From: Steinernema hermaphroditum
Lineage: Eukaryota; Nematoda; Chromadorea; Rhabditida; Steinernematidae
Assembly: GCA_030435675.1 (NCBI GenBank)
Contig: CM059624.1
Location: 582,769 to 646,768 of the forward strand
Reading direction: 5' to 3'
DNA: 64,000 bases
This document shows, piece after piece, positions 22,098 through 43,545 of the stretch. The position numbers were made by a program, and so were the translations under genes. The first letter of the stretch is position 1, and each line of letters starts with the position of its first letter. The notes below the pieces were generated by a model. The model had not been told where the DNA came from. It did no database searches and saw nothing but the letters and a program-made list of their open reading frames with translations.

Positions 22098-25000
22098 TTC
22101 ATGAGCTATCTTCTAGGCATATTGCCATTTCCTTGTTGTCGCGGATATGTGGCAATGTTAGAAGATGTTTTGCAAACTGTCCATTTGGTTTCCAGGTGGA
22201 AGCGCAGGTGAAGGTTCCATAATCATCGTCTTGAGATTTCACTGTCCGACGTTCATGCGTGACGTATTCAGAAATATAATTAATTTTCGTGTTTTTTTCC
22301 AACCCGTTCTTAAATTAATTGGATTGCTTGCGTTGTAACATTTGTTTGTATTCAATTTTGTTGGACTGGTAGCACATCATTCTCCGTCATAGATAAGGTT
22401 AATTTAGAAACAGATTTTGTTTCTGTGAATTATCCTTATGTTTAGCATTTTGCTTCCACAGAGTTTTCATTATTAAATTTGTGCGAACGATGGTGATATC
22501 TGCGCTGGAGAATTAACGAAGAGGGCTCTCTTCCCTGCTGACCTTTTTGCGTTTTGGTAATAGAGAAATGGCTAGAGCTGCGCCAATTGGCTCAATATTC
22601 CCAGCGACAACTCCTTTCTGAGAACATTTAATGAGGGGCGTTTACTACATGCGTACTTCAGGGTGTGTTAATAGAAAGGGATTCTGCATTCTAGGACATA
22701 TTTAAGTGCTGGTTTTCTGTTTGAGTACGACCTACTCTGATGAAACATTCTATGAATTGCACCGTTCATTACATCAAAAGGATAGTAACCTGAAAGACAA
22801 AAAATCAATTTGGTTTTTTAATAGCTAATTTCCTAAACTGATCTCCATTTGTGTACGATTCATATATAGCCATTCGAAGCATGATTTAAAAAGCTTCTCT
22901 GAGTTCTCGCACCGTGGTGTACAGGTACTAACGCACAACCACTTTCTGAACGTGACAATGAAAAGCATTACAATTTGGCGGAAGCAACAATCGCTTGAGT
23001 TGAGCCTTGTAAACTTATACTTCTCTCAAGGAGATCTTACCTACACTCGCATCATTGTTTTGTCTATTTTCATATTGTTATATTGGACTTTTCTCTTTGT
23101 GGGTGCTTGACTACATCCGTAGCGCGTGACACCGCTACCCACAACCTTCTCAGTTCATTTCGAACAAACTCACGGCTTATGGCCGTTTTCCCTTTTCTTC
23201 GCTTTGAGCATTTTCGCTCGGCGCTCCTTTTAATTAAATGAAATGTGCAGCGTACCAAAAATAGACACGTTTGTCGCTTGTTCACGTCAGTACCGAACGC
23301 ACTTTCTCTTCTCTTACCTGCTCCAACAACTCTTCCGCGTGTATGTTGATCGTCGAAGCTTTGATCGAATCGAAAGATCGCAAGAACTACTCACGGTAGT
23401 GCAATTTTACTTCGTAAAGAACTGTTGTGCTCCGAAATGTCGTTGAGTCTTGCGTACTTAGAGTTAATTAAATCCGCAACGCCAGGTGTTCATAATCCAC
23501 TGGGAGATTTCTGTCCGAAAACCCCGCCTGTTATGGAATTATGCCCAGTCGCAATATTTCAGCTGCTCTATGTCCAGCTGTTTCTGGCGCAGAGTAAGAA
23601 TTTTAATCTCTTTAATTATATAATTCTATGCAATTATTATGTAGTCCTGGCGATTAGCGCACTTTCTGTCTGTGCCGTATCTCACAGTGCCTTTTTTGGG
23701 GTGGCGTAACATTTTACATTGACCGCAAACTGGAAAGGATTGCGCAGGCTGTAAGTGAGGTTCCCTAGGGAGTTAACGAAGTAGACAGTATGCTCGAGTA
23801 GCTACGACTTTTTCTTTAATTACGTCTGGACGAAAACATGCGCCGCTACAAAATGTTTGCTTTTCTAATTAGCTGTTACTCTACGGCTAGCAGACAATTT
23901 GTGCCCCCGAATACAGTAGTCGACAGCAGTCAGATGGAAATAGGGAGATGCAATTGGCTAGGAATGCTCGGATTCGCGGCGTTGCCCAAAAGTACTTTTG
24001 AATCGATCTGCGACCTCATCGCCTCACTCACAGTAGTACTTGTTCTTTTAGATCTGCTAACGCAGTGGGTGGCACTTTGGCGATTTTGTTTTAGTCACCG
24101 CATTTTGAATACAACCTTCAATTTTTTTTTTTTTCAAACCTTTTCTTCATGCTATTTCTTCAATATTTTCGCGTTTTCCCACAGTGGAGAATATCTAAAT
24201 TCGGAATGGACTCATTGCTTTCAAGGACGCACTGATTGAGGTTGGGTGAAGTTAGCGCGAATTTTTCATTTTCATAGTGCATTTTGCATGATGACCAACA
24301 GTAGGGTGTCGAGACGGACATCGTTTTCATCGTTGACCCATGAAGCGTTAATTGATCAAAACCCGGACAGTGGTTGGATGGTGAACAGAGGTGCGACGAA
24401 TTATAGTACGATTGTCTGGTATGAAAATATTTGTGCTTCTCACTAACTGAAAGCTAACGGCTTTTCATTCCAAATGAAAATTGCTTGTTTTTGTCAGAAG
24501 CGTTCGTTCTCAAATGCGATCGGCGAATTAATAACAAAGATCAGTATCCTTGTTCTGCTGAAACCACCCGACGCTTGTGCTATTCGTTTGTAATTTTAGA
24601 GCTTTTGAGAACGAGTCGAGTATGTAGGAGCAGAATGCGATATGAAGCACGGCCTCGAAGCAATGTCTCGAGTGTCATAGATAGGCTTTGCTCGCCTCAC
24701 GTCATACGATAGCTGGTATCCTCTTTATACTTCCTATGTCAGTTATGTTCGTCAGGTAGATTTAATCACCCCATCTTTGTTTGTCGCCGGATCTTTTTCG
24801 CCCCAGGTTCCTCAATTTGCAATATTCACGCGTCGGATAATCACTAAATACGATGTGAAAAGTATGATTTGAATGCCCAATCATATTACTCAAAGCACTA
24901 TAGTCAGTCTTTAGTCTTTGCTATGAGTAACACTGTAAGCGCTGTAAGTATGATATTTAAGTTGTCAATGTGCGTCGTTCCGAGTATGATTTAGATTATG

Positions 25001-26089
25001 CGCTTCCAATTTCTCATGTGGGTGTGATTCCAACTACCGCGTGATTTTTTCAAACGCCTTGCCAACACTGTAATCTTTCTTAGGTAAACTACGAAAAATA
25101 TTGGGCTGGGGAGTTGAAGATGTTGGTTTTTGATTCGAATTTTCTATCTAGTTTAGTGTCAAACCAGGTATGTGCGCTGTGTTCGTCGTTTGCCAATGGC
25201 GCGCGTCGAACAGGCACTTCAAATCGAAACCGGGAGCTTGGATCCTAAACGGTCTCCTCGAAAAAGCCCCATTGCAAGTCCAAACCGAGCAACGGAAATT
25301 GATTTTATGCGTTTGTTGGAGTACCAAAGTCGTCGTCTACTGGGAAGAGCTGGACTGAAGCGCCACGCTCACAGCACAGGTTGTGGGACAACTTTAGAAG
25401 ATTGCACTACGAAGCCAAACAAGAAAAAGGTCTTCCTGTACCCTGTAACTTAAACCTAATACATGTGTTATGGATATAAACACAATCTGTCATTACGCGT
25501 CCATTTAGGTGAACCGTTTTAATTTCCGAATGGATTAAACACTGGCTTCAAGATTCGGAGATTATCGATAAAAATAATCATACCATGGACATCCCCGCGA
25601 CTTATGGAGATAATTCCGTTTTAAGCGCAAATCCGGATTTGAATTTCTGTGCACTTAAAAGAATTGAATTCTGGGACCGACAACTATCAGTAATTATTCA
25701 CTTTAACTCGAGATTGAGCGTGCGTGAGAGCGCCCTAACGGTTTTCCTAATTTCCCGTGAGCGTTTACTTTCAGATTCTTGTGTTTTTCTCCATTTTAAT
25801 ACACATCAAGATTAGTGCTAGATTGGCGTGACCCATGCCCTCTCGGATTTCATAGACACTGGAGTGGTGGCTCTCGTTCGTCAGAAGCACGGCCTCTACC
25901 GCCAGCCCCACTGATGGCGCTCAAACATATCCGCACGCGCGTTATTTTCACGTTACGTGATTGTTCGGAACCCCTGGAAGGAGGAGAATGGACGCTTGAT
26001 TGCTTACACGCATTTTCTTAATTTCAGGTTTGTTTTTCGATTTTTTCAGTCCTTTGCTTGGTCCCGGAGACTGGAAAAATGATTGGAGA
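22098..26089. other. Intergenic upstream of the ALK-type receptor
   Basis: No firm gene. A 133-codon frame at 23838-24239 (MRRYKMFAFLISCYSTAS) has hydrophobic stretches but no recognisable domain. The 25199-25453 frame is listed separately. Regulatory DNA for the receptor gene may lie here. Confidence 0.4.
25199..25453 (+). CDS. Candidate coding exon, Ser/Pro-rich basic
   Basis: From ATG 25199 the frame reads LDPKRSPRKSPIASPNRATE and then MRLLEYQSRRLLGRAG, with even codon use typical of coding DNA. It stops at 25453, or splices at a GT following AAGAAAAAG (about 25433). No partner exon or domain was recognised. Confidence 0.3.
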   Translation, partial: ARVEQALQIETGSLDPKRSPRKSPIASPNRATEIDFMRLLEYQSRRLLGRAGLKRHAHSTGCGTTLEDCTTKPNKKKVFLYPVT

Positions 26090-34596
<8,507 letters not shown>

Positions 34597-34776
34597 CATT
34601 TCAATTGCTCATTTCGACGTAACGAAATTTGTTAACTTATTTGAAAACGGGTCGTCATTTCAAAACGTGTACTAGCATTATAACAAGGCTAACGTTAAAA
34701 TTTTTTATGCGTCCATTATGCTCTGTTCGTAATTCATTTTTGTACATTGTCACTAACATCGGTGTCGTCAAATAAA

Positions 34777-35578
34777 GAATCAGATAAATGCATCAAGGGG
34801 CAGACGGCGAAGTGCTCTAGGTGGGTGCAAATGGCTTTCAAGTTGCTTTTGACTTTGACTTTGACTTTATTTCGCAAATCAAAGGCATTACGCTTTGCGC
34901 GACACCGAAAATAGACAAACAGAGGATGTCTGGCAGACGGCTTCATCCCACGCGTTGCGTTGATGTCGAACCGGTGGGTGGCGGCGCACTTCATGGGGCA
35001 TCTGGGAGTCGGCAAATCTTCGGATGAGGCAGCGGAACATCGGTTGACGCAAAAGGCTGTCTTATAAACGTGTGCAAGGGTTACCGTTAGGATAATTCTT
35101 GAAAAAAAAATAGTTGGAATGCAGCTGATTGAAAAGTCTTCAGCTGTTAGCTTCCAGCGAACCGGATACCATCATGCCAAAGGAAATTGTTATGAGACTT
35201 TTAGGACCGTTTCATAGAATTTATTCAAGTGGGAATAAATATGATCGTACATTCGTCTAGTGCATGCAGATCTCAAATGAAAAACTAGCGACATAGTACT
35301 AGCAGAACTCAATAGGTCAAATATTTTCTCAGATCGATCTCTGTTAGTGCCATTTGTCAACCGGGAGTGTCGTCACGGGCAGTTGATATATTCGATTTTG
35401 AAAGCAGGCTTGGGCGTTCATAAAACATCTAAAATCGAACCGTAAACAATTAATGACTCCTTGGTGACCTATTCGATTTGGTGAACATAGTGTAAACACG
35501 TCTATCATATATCTTCATGCATTTTGTGCCAATCGCTGAAGCCCACTTTCGGTTCATCGCTGTCAAAGTAGTATACCT
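34777..35578. other. Intergenic after the ALK-type gene
   Basis: It contains a small R2 repeat copy (34945-35040) and AT-rich DNA. No coding frame stands out. Confidence 0.5.
34945..35040 (+). repeat. Dispersed repeat family R2, copy 2
   Basis: GCGTTGATGTCGAACCG, then GGCGGCGCACTTCATGGGGC and GGCATCTGGGA, match 13752-13815 with substitutions. Confidence 0.7.
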
Positions 35579-35878
35579 TTAAAAATATGTCATTTTACAG
35601 TAACAGAGTGGCAATAGCACCTCCATGATCCAGTGGGAGTAAGAATCTCTGGATATAATTTTGCGTGGCGATCTGGCGTATTTTTCTTCGGGAAACTCGA
35701 CAAATAGTGTCCAGTACCCCTTCCGTCTCACCTAAAAACATGACCAGAATATATAAGCGTCAAAAGGGAATATACCTCATAGGTTTTTGTGAACATTTGG
35801 CCAGCGGCCACGAAGAAATCTGCAGTGTTGTCGACTCCGACAAGTCGAAAGAATCTTGCTGTTGTGACATTGTGGTTT
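35579..35878 (-). CDS. Candidate 3' end of an unrecognised gene
   Basis: Two minus-strand exons (35878-35776 and 35731-35579) are joined by a 44 bp GT-AG intron that keeps frame. They encode ARFFRLVGVDNTADFFVAAG, then EVRRKGYWTLFVEFPEEKYA, and end at a TAA. The composition is protein-like, but I recognise no family. The 5' exons would lie above 35880; none was convincing. The opposite strand is also open, which weakens the call. Confidence 0.33.
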
Positions 35879-35992
35879 CTGAAAGGCGAGAAAGAAGTGT
35901 GATGAATTATAGTCTCTACTACAGCAAACTTCCTTATCAATTTCTTCGTTGTGTACCAAATGAACGAAGGGCCCACCCACTTTAAAAGACAC

Positions 35993-38900
35993 TAATAAAC
36001 CAACCGAATTGTTAGGGTAAGATCGTATTTTCTCGGTCGATATCGTCTGTGATGTCTGTTCTCGGCTATGCTAAACAGTGCAACAAAGAAGAGCGCCCCC
36101 AAGGCCGCCCTTAAAAGCACACCCATCTAAACAAAATGGAGAAGTCATCAAGTCATCTCTCACCAGATGATACATACCCTGGAGGCTATTTCCGTGCTAC
36201 TTCTCGCCTAGGCACGTCTCTTCAGCTTGTTCTGTTGGCACGTCGCGCGGCGGCACACTTCCATCGCACTTCTTCCACACCAAACAACGCGCCCGCTGTG
36301 TTTTTCGTTTGCTCTCTTGGCGCCTAGCTCTCACTCCAGCCAGCTGAGCGGCTGTGAACAACACACATCATTAATAATATCTAGCGAGATGACGCGGCGC
36401 GCGAGAAAGCAGCCGCGTTAAAAAATAAAAAAAACAAACGCTTTTGGATTTGACACATTGCGAGCGCGAGAGTGCAACGCTATACAATCAAATGGCGGCG
36501 GAGGAAAGGCGTGCGCGGCCGGAAAGACATGCGAAGGAACAAATAGCCGATCAATTACATCCTAGGGGGCAGGACACGTGAAGCAAAAAAGAGACATGTA
36601 GCAAAAAGAGGATCGGAAGACAGAGAAGGAGGCTCTAATGACTTTGTCAATTCTATTAGGATGACATCGGAGAAAGATGTTGAGAAAATATCGTAATGCT
36701 GAAAGTACTACATGACTGGTAACAGTGCATTTTTTTTTCAAATCGGGTAAATAAATTAACCCTTAACTTAAAAACACTATTCTATACACAATTCTCACCA
36801 ATCTACGGTATTCCATAGTCGAGACAAACTCGTTGGAAAGCAGATCTTTTCCGTGACTTCAAGAAAGATTCGTTCGATTGGTTTCTCACAACAGGTGTCA
36901 TTTTTCTTCCTTCTAAACGGTTCTGTCCAAACGATCGCTTTGATAGGAAGAATGCGATTGAAATCAGAACGGCGTTCCGTTTGAACGACGCTTTTCAACA
37001 AGAAGATTAAGTGCTTAGGGCGTGCGGTTGAATTAACAGCAGAACTAAGTAAATAAATAACACGTCGAGACGCAGGAACCGGCTTGCTGACACAAACGAC
37101 ACGGGAACGCCGTTTTGGATGAAGCACTCATATCGATGCCTTACTACATACATATATGTATGCTGGCCGATTAAAATATGGCACGTCACCGTTGACAAAG
37201 GAGCGTCTCCGCGACAAGAGCTCGATGTTGTCATGGCGATGTGCTATTCCCTCAGAATTTGTGATGAAGGCCGTCGGTAAAGGCAACACTTGGGGAATGC
37301 GCGGGCGAGCGCGCGCCATAGGTGTTTCAGTATAATTACCGAGTAAACGCAGCTAATTATCGGCTCGTGTGGAGTGACAGTTGAGAACGCATGGGACTGC
37401 CGCGCGCACGCCTAGTTAGGAGCTGAAAACACTATTCATTTATGAAGTTACGTGTGGATTGCGACAAGAGCAGAAGAGAGAAGAGACTTGATATAGGTAT
37501 GGCTATCGATGCGACTGTACAGTATTTCGCTCCCAAAAAGGGAAAGTTCTTTTCTCATAATTTGATGACATTCAAGGTTAGATGTCTTACATGCAACAGC
37601 GGCGGCAATTATGGCGTTTTTAAGCACGTCTGGTTAAAACCGGTTGACGTTGCCATTGTCAAGCACAGAACGGCGCCTTGCAATAACAAAACGTCGCAAA
37701 TTGTGGACGAACTTTCAGTTGCAGCAGTCAAGCTCCAATCGAGCACTCAATTCCGGGTTTACTGTTAATTTTCTAGAGGGCTATCTTTTAACTAAGCGAT
37801 ACCATACGCACGGTTTGCAGTATCGCTTACATTGATCACTCGTAAATCAATGGTGAATACAGAAGCATTGCTGTAGAACGCCATCGTTAATGTGCACTCG
37901 TCATTTTTTCGATGTTCTTTGATAAAAACGGTGAACGATACGAATGAACGTGAACGAATGATATCCCCTGCATATAAATGGAGAACCGACGGGTCCATTT
38001 TTGGCTAATTTGTGTGTTTTTCCGTGGATACGAGAGCGATCTCATTCGATCATTCGATGAGCGGTGGCTTTCAGACACCAGACAAAATAGGGACACATGC
38101 CGGCATCGAAACAAACCCGACCGATTACAAATCGGACACGTTCGCAATGAGCCACACAGACACTCCCGATACATCAGTTTACTGCCACTCTGCTTTCAAG
38201 ACTGACAGTCCACCATTTGTCTACCGGGTCGACTGGAATAAAAACGATTCTATGAGCGCCAATCTTGCCGTGCGCAGTGCTATTAGGCTTTTAGTACCTG
38301 GAGGGCGCAAATTCGCGCGCAGCCGCGTTTATTGCCTCATAATGGGAACACAACGGCATGAAATGTTACGGGAAAGAAGCGAATCGGGTTCGAACCTAGG
38401 TTCAGCTTCAGTCCTTTTTGTCGAACTCTGCGCTAGTTTTATCTCACTCTTTGACGCAACGCTACTATAATACAGAATTATGGATATTGAACGTCTAACA
38501 TAATGTGAAAAAAGAGTAACCGTGGCCGCGTTTGAAACCGTTCGCCGAGCAAGATAAACAAAAAACAACTGGTAGATAAACAAGCTAAACTGCCGCACTG
38601 CAACAAGCGCAAAGGGAATTGAAGACGCAGGAAGATCTGCTCGATATGTTTATACCGTGACTAATCTCCAGACCTGCAGACAGATTGAGTTACGCGTGCA
38701 CACAATAGGAGCGATCGAATTGCAGAGGCGACTGACGGCTGAAAGGATCGAAAATGCGAATAAAAACCAGAAACACATGTCGGGCACCGCTAAGATAAAC
38801 TTGCTGATGTAATGCAAAGAAATAACGCAATAACTCATCGGGAAAAGCCGCAAAAGCCAATAGGAAATGAATTTTTAATAGCAGGAACGGCGTTGTGACA

Positions 38901-40059
38901 AGGAACAAGAAGTGGTTTGTGTTTATAAGAAAGAAAACAATAGGCTTAGTCAGAATGCTTTTTCAAAAATTGTGCCAAGCGAACGCTCATGTGGAACGCT
39001 GATCACAGCTTTTGGCCTGAACACCTAATTCAAACATGCCTTGAAATGTACTTCACTTGAAAGGCAATCAAATTTCGAGCACTGGTTTACAAAAAAAGAG
39101 ACCACTATAACGGAAAAATGAAATCTTCTAAAAAGTTCATACATTCGCGGTAAGCACAGAAGCAATCCAAAGGCAAAGGGTGCAAATAACCTCAATTTCT
39201 TTACCCACATCTAATGCGATTAGAGTCATCACATCGGAACGCCTCTGCGATGTTCAAAACAAACGGCAATCACTAATCTCATCAATCTTAGCGATCAAAA
39301 CGACAGAAACGACCTCAGGGGGCACGCGCTCGACCCAAACAAGAACTGTCTCAAATGGAATTCGTGCTTGAGCACCTTCACCACCCGCCGCAGCGCCACT
39401 ACCAGTAGCGGGAGAACTCCGCGCAGCAAACCGGTGTCACCGCAAAACCCCTCCGCCAATTGAGCGCTAAACGGAGAGTTGTTGTAAGGTGGGGCGATGA
39501 CAAGCTAATTGAATCATAGGGAGAGTACAACCGAAAACCTGAATTTACCCTCGGGAATTAGAGGGCGCGCCGCCGCGCTTGCATGACGCAGGAACACATC
39601 TGTGTGTACCCGACGTTCCTCCAACGAACGCGTCGCCCACGAAATATGTAACAGATTTGAGTGGAAACACATTCAACGCGGAGTCATTAACACAGCCACA
39701 AGTAACATTAAAGCGTGTCGTAAACTAGAATATTATTAAGGCTTGATGCATGAAGGAACATAGAGCTCATATTGTTTGGAGTTTATTGAAAATCTAAATT
39801 CGGTTTCGAAAATGCTTTTCAAGCAATGAAACTGCTGCTTAGAAAATAATCGGCGGTTAGAATAGAATTATGAACCGGTTTTTAAGGGTGCATGTTCTAT
39901 ACCTGATAATATCTATTTGGCTTAAATATCAAATAGTTTGGGACACTCACTCGTGTCGCGGTGGCGAGCGGTCGGTCCCTCCGGTCGCTCTCTGAGTGTC
40001 GGGTTGGTCAGACAGCAAACCCTGTGGCAGTTGTGAGTGTTCCGGCTTCCAGAGAGAAT
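35993..40059. other. Long intergenic stretch
   Basis: GC-rich promoter-like blocks occur at 36130-36420 and 37200-37420, but no gene could be tied to them. Open frames at 37442-37768 and 38012-38470 (152 codons) lack splice support and recognisable motifs, so I do not call them as genes. Confidence 0.45.
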
Positions 40060-40330
40060 TGGGACACCCGGAAGCCGTAGTCCCACCACCGCTGACAACA
40101 AGATGTCCGACGCCAGAAATCCGACGCCCGACGCTGCGTGAGATGTCATCCCGAAGGTCGCCGACGCTCTGAGGACACCAACACTGAGGAAGACGCAACC
40201 CCCGAACCACGGATTCATCTCTCCGTAGCAGATGCGAGCTCAGAAGCCTCCTCTGACGCAGAAGCCTCCTCAAACGCCCCGAGAAGAAGAAGTTCGGCCG
40301 CCATTTCCGCCATCAAAATGACGCCGTCTA
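40060..40330 (-). repeat. Dispersed repeat family R2, copy 3
   Basis: The reverse complement reads GGTGTCCTCAGAGCGTCGGC and continues to CAGCGGTGGTGGGACTACGG, matching 13900-14010. The copy also contains an internal GGAGGCTTCTG duplication. Confidence 0.8.
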
Positions 40331-40528
40331 TGTTATGGTTAAAATTATTTTGATAGCGCGAGCAGCTCGGCACCGCCGCGCGAAGAAATAAAATCATTCA
40401 TCTCAAAACAACAACACAATAAGGTTGTCTGTAGTTTTTGCTCTGTCGCACCGTCATTCTTCACTCTGGACACCAACGACGCAAGAACCAATGACTCTGG
40501 TGTATCGACTAGAAAAACCTAAGAAAAT

Positions 40529-40751
40529 TAAAAATTTTCTGTGAACGAGAATTCAAAGGCTTAATAACTAGAGAAGAAGAGGGTCCTTGAAATTGGCACG
40601 GTTTGTTCAAGAGTGCATCAGTTTGTAGATGCACTCTTAGATACACTCATCAGTTTGTAGATGCACTCTTGAACAAACCGTGCCAATTTCAAGGACCCTC
40701 TTCTTCTCTAGTTATTAAGCCTTCGAATTCTCGTTCACAGAAAATTTTTAA
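40529..40751. repeat. Near-perfect 223 bp hairpin
   Basis: The left arm 40529-40622 (TTAAAAATTTTCTGTGAACG to AGAGTGCATC) and right arm 40659-40751 are inverted copies with about one visible mismatch (TTCAAAGGC/TTCGAAGGC) over about 93 bp, separated by a loop of about 36 bases. The core repeats CAGTTTGTAGATGCACTCTT twice. It has no coding capacity. It could be a MITE or a source of hairpin RNA. Confidence 0.92.
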
Positions 40752-40829
40752 CAAACGAAATAACCATATCCAGAGTTATTAACCTGGCTATAACAAGACT
40801 TGAGTGTAATTCACTCATTCTCTCAGTAA

Positions 40830-41030
40830 GCGGTCGTTCTTGGCCTCACTGCTGGCGCAATGGCTTCCATAAGGTCTGGAACACCAGGGAGCCGTAGTTC
40901 CACTGTTTTGCCAAGAAGTCGTCACAACTGCCCGATTCGTCTGCTCCACCGAAACCAGAAGAAGATCAGCGACTACGGTGTGATTTCTATCTTTCCTGTG
41001 CATTTATAGGACGTCCTGCACGGAATGAGC
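40830..41030 (-). repeat. Dispersed repeat family R1, copy 4
   Basis: The reverse complement contains CAGGACGTCCTATAAATGCA, ATCACACCGTAGTCGCTGAT, GGTTTCGGTGGAGCAG and GGAACTACGGCTCC, matching the R1 copies at 26.6 and 30.2 kb. Confidence 0.8.
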
Positions 41031-41583
41031 CCAGAGAGAACGAGACTATAAGTGAACGAAGACAGAACGACTATCAACAATCGGTCATGAAGCTGTCTCT
41101 CTTCGCAGATAGCACCATAGTCACAGCTCTGAAATGGTGGTACTGAAAGGAGCGCATTTACGGTATCACAGAACTGTTGCAGCACTCTGCAAGTGAATGA
41201 CGAAAATTTATGCGTATTTTCAAATCTGCAGGGGTTTCTATAACTTGCATTTAGACTGTTTCGCCGCAACATTAGATCGATGTAACGTTTCTGAGTTTCC
41301 ACAGGCATGCATAATTATCGCCCGTCCCCACTTATTCTTTACCATCGAATTGAGTCATTCGTCTCACTTCTGCATCGGCGCACATTCAAACTAATCCGTC
41401 CGTCATCCTGTCTTCGCTTCCTTGCGTGTCTTCTTAAGCGTTAATCTCAGCTCGATTGTACTTTTGGCGGCTTGTAATCCGCGCCACCTTGACGGTCACC
41501 TTGAGCGCCGAGATTATTCGCCACGTTCAAACCGGTGTGCTCTTCCGAACCGGCTGACGTCCGCAAATCCAGCGTCATTACCG

Positions 41584-41589
41584 TATAAA
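41584..41589 (+). promoter_or_regulatory. TATA box of the ground-like gene
   Basis: TATAAA in ACCGTATAAAGGCG lies 65 bp upstream of the first ATG of the ground-like gene, a plausible core-promoter spacing given a short leader. Confidence 0.5.
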
Positions 41590-41648
41590 GGCGTCGCGCA
41601 ATCGGCCAGCATTCGGAGTCATTTACTATTTGAAGCGCGCGCGACGTT

Positions 41649-42751
41649 ATGATGTCTTCCCTTCTCTTCCTTTGTGTTCTTCTTGCATCTTCTTGGGCTT
41701 ACTGTCCCAGTCCTTGTGGTGGTGGATGCGCATCAAGATGTGGAAGCCTGGGCCTACCACCTCCGCGATTGATCCCGCAGCCCTATTATCCCTCCTATCC
41801 TCGAGGTCAGCTGCCCTATCCGCAGGCATCGTTGTATCCCGAGGCTTACTATCAACCAAAGAGTGTTGCGATAAAGGAAACTGCGGTGATCAGAAAGCCA
41901 ACAACAGAATCTGTCGAGGAAGATTATGCTGTGACTCCTCCGCCAAAGCCTTACGAAGAGAATACAGAGTCATCGGTGGAAGTGTTTTCACGACCCGAAC
42001 CCGTACCTCTGTATCCTCAGGTGCCGAAAGAAATTATTCAGACCGGGCCAGTAGCACCAGCTCAGCCATACTCTCTGCCAGTGGCATGTCCTACCCTACC
42101 GTATCCGCCCGCCCGTCCCATTTACCCCCAGCCTCTTCCCCAGCCCATTCCGCAACCAGGTAAGTGATTTAGGAGCACACTCAAAATGGAACTAAAGCTG
42201 ATAAAAATGTGTGAGATAGCCAACCGTATTGTACCGGCTTTTGATGAAAAGGAAATCGTTTTGTGGTTTGAGAACGTAATTTTCAGCTCTCTTCTATACA
42301 CTACGCTTTCAGCTTATCCTTATCCACAGCCATACCCTCAACCGCAGCCAATTCCGTATCCATCGCGACCTCCTTATCCATCCAATGACTGCTGCGCTCG
42401 TTGTCCAGCTCCATGCCGCTTCAGAAATCGCCGTTTTAAAGCATATGATGCAAAGAACATGAACCTCTCCGACATTACTGCCGCTAATAATCCCAAATGT
42501 TCCAGCGACAAATTGAAAACTATCATGAAAAAGGTGGGTATCTTTTACCTGCAATGGACATTTATCTCTAGAACATGGTCGATGATCTGACGACGGCCAA
42601 AAGACTCATCCAAAAGGCAGCCGAAGAGAAATTTGGAGTAGGTTTCAATGTCATCTGCAGCCGCGACGACTTCACATATGTCTCCAGGAGCACCCACTTC
42701 TGTCTTCTAGAAAGTGATGGAAATTTGTGTTATGCCTTTCAAAGCGAATAA
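41649..42751 (+). CDS. Secreted ground-like (GRL) domain protein
   Basis: Ground-like proteins are nematode hedgehog-related secreted proteins linked to cuticle and other apical matrices (family knowledge). Exons 41649-42159, 42313-42533 and 42572-42751 give 303 aa. A signal peptide (SSLLFLCVLLASSWA) is followed by a short Cys/Gly cluster (CPSPCGGGCASRC). A Pro/Tyr-rich region to about residue 205 has repeated YPQP units. The C-terminal ground-like domain starts at CCARCPAPC and includes NPKCSSDKLKTIMKK, FNVICSRDDF and CYAFQSE. The second ATG at 41652 is equally possible as a start. The acceptor at 42312 was preferred over one 16 bp upstream because only it continues the Pro-rich frame. Confidence 0.92.
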
Positions 42752-43079
42752 TCTTCTGTTTGTGTTACCCGAAGTACAGATAAAATTAAATCAAACATCT
42801 CGTTTGTAGCTTTCCTTTCCCGTGGGAAGCATGAATGAAAGAATAGTAGGCCGGAGATGTTGAAGGAAGTGCAAAAAAAAAGAGAAATTAGTGCGTGTGA
42901 GGTGAATGGTCTTTTTCTTTTTTCTCCGCAAAAGCCATGTTGTGAACCCAAGATCACGACTCACTAGAAACACGTGGCGAGCCCACCTGTTCCAAAAAGT
43001 ACGAACGCTCCCGGATTGACCAATATAAGGTTACCTCGCGTGATATTATGTTTTCCGCTTAGGCTCAATTTGAGCAGAA

Positions 43080-43385
43080 AAAAAGTTCTGCTCTTGAATC
43101 AGCGGCTTACTCCGTACAAGGCAAGGGTCATACGAAGAAGAGCAATATCACACCGCAGTGGTCGCTTATCATTTTTCTTTGGCACGAAGCACGATATCCA
43201 AGTGTCAATCCGATTAGTTGGCGCGAGCATCGAAGCGACGAAGAGCTGAATCCAGGCGGTAGGGCACAGCGAACGGAACAGAGAGTCATCAATAGCTAGG
43301 CTGGCGGTACGAACTTCGGCTTCATGTGGCAGCCCGGATGGAGTCGGGCGGAAGTGACGGTCTTCTTGACAAGACGTTGGGGACA
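43080..43385 (+). repeat. Dispersed repeat family R1, copy 5
   Basis: GAATCAGCGGCTTACTCCGT, ATCACACCGCAGTGGTCGCT, GACGAAGAGCTGAATCCAGG and GTGACGGTCTTCTTGACAAG match R1 copies, particularly those at 26.6 and 61.1 kb. Confidence 0.75.
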
Positions 43386-43545
43386 AAAATTAAAGTTCTG
43401 TGATTTATAACTTTGAAGAAATGTAACCACGATCCGATCGCTTCTCTTCGCTGAACTCTTCTCAAGCCATGAGCACCATTACGCTTGGGAACTCCCGTCA
43501 TAATTTATTAATACTTCACATTGTAAACGCAAAAATGTGAATATA

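Noticed and set aside
38370..38400. GGGTTCGAACCTAG looked like a tRNA T-arm
   Set aside because: The flanking bases do not form a five-pair T stem on either strand, and no acceptor or anticodon arm fits nearby.
39922..40273. Overlapping ~100-codon minus frames at 40 kb
   Set aside because: They lie in repeat R2, and the matching segment at 13.9 kb does not preserve one frame.
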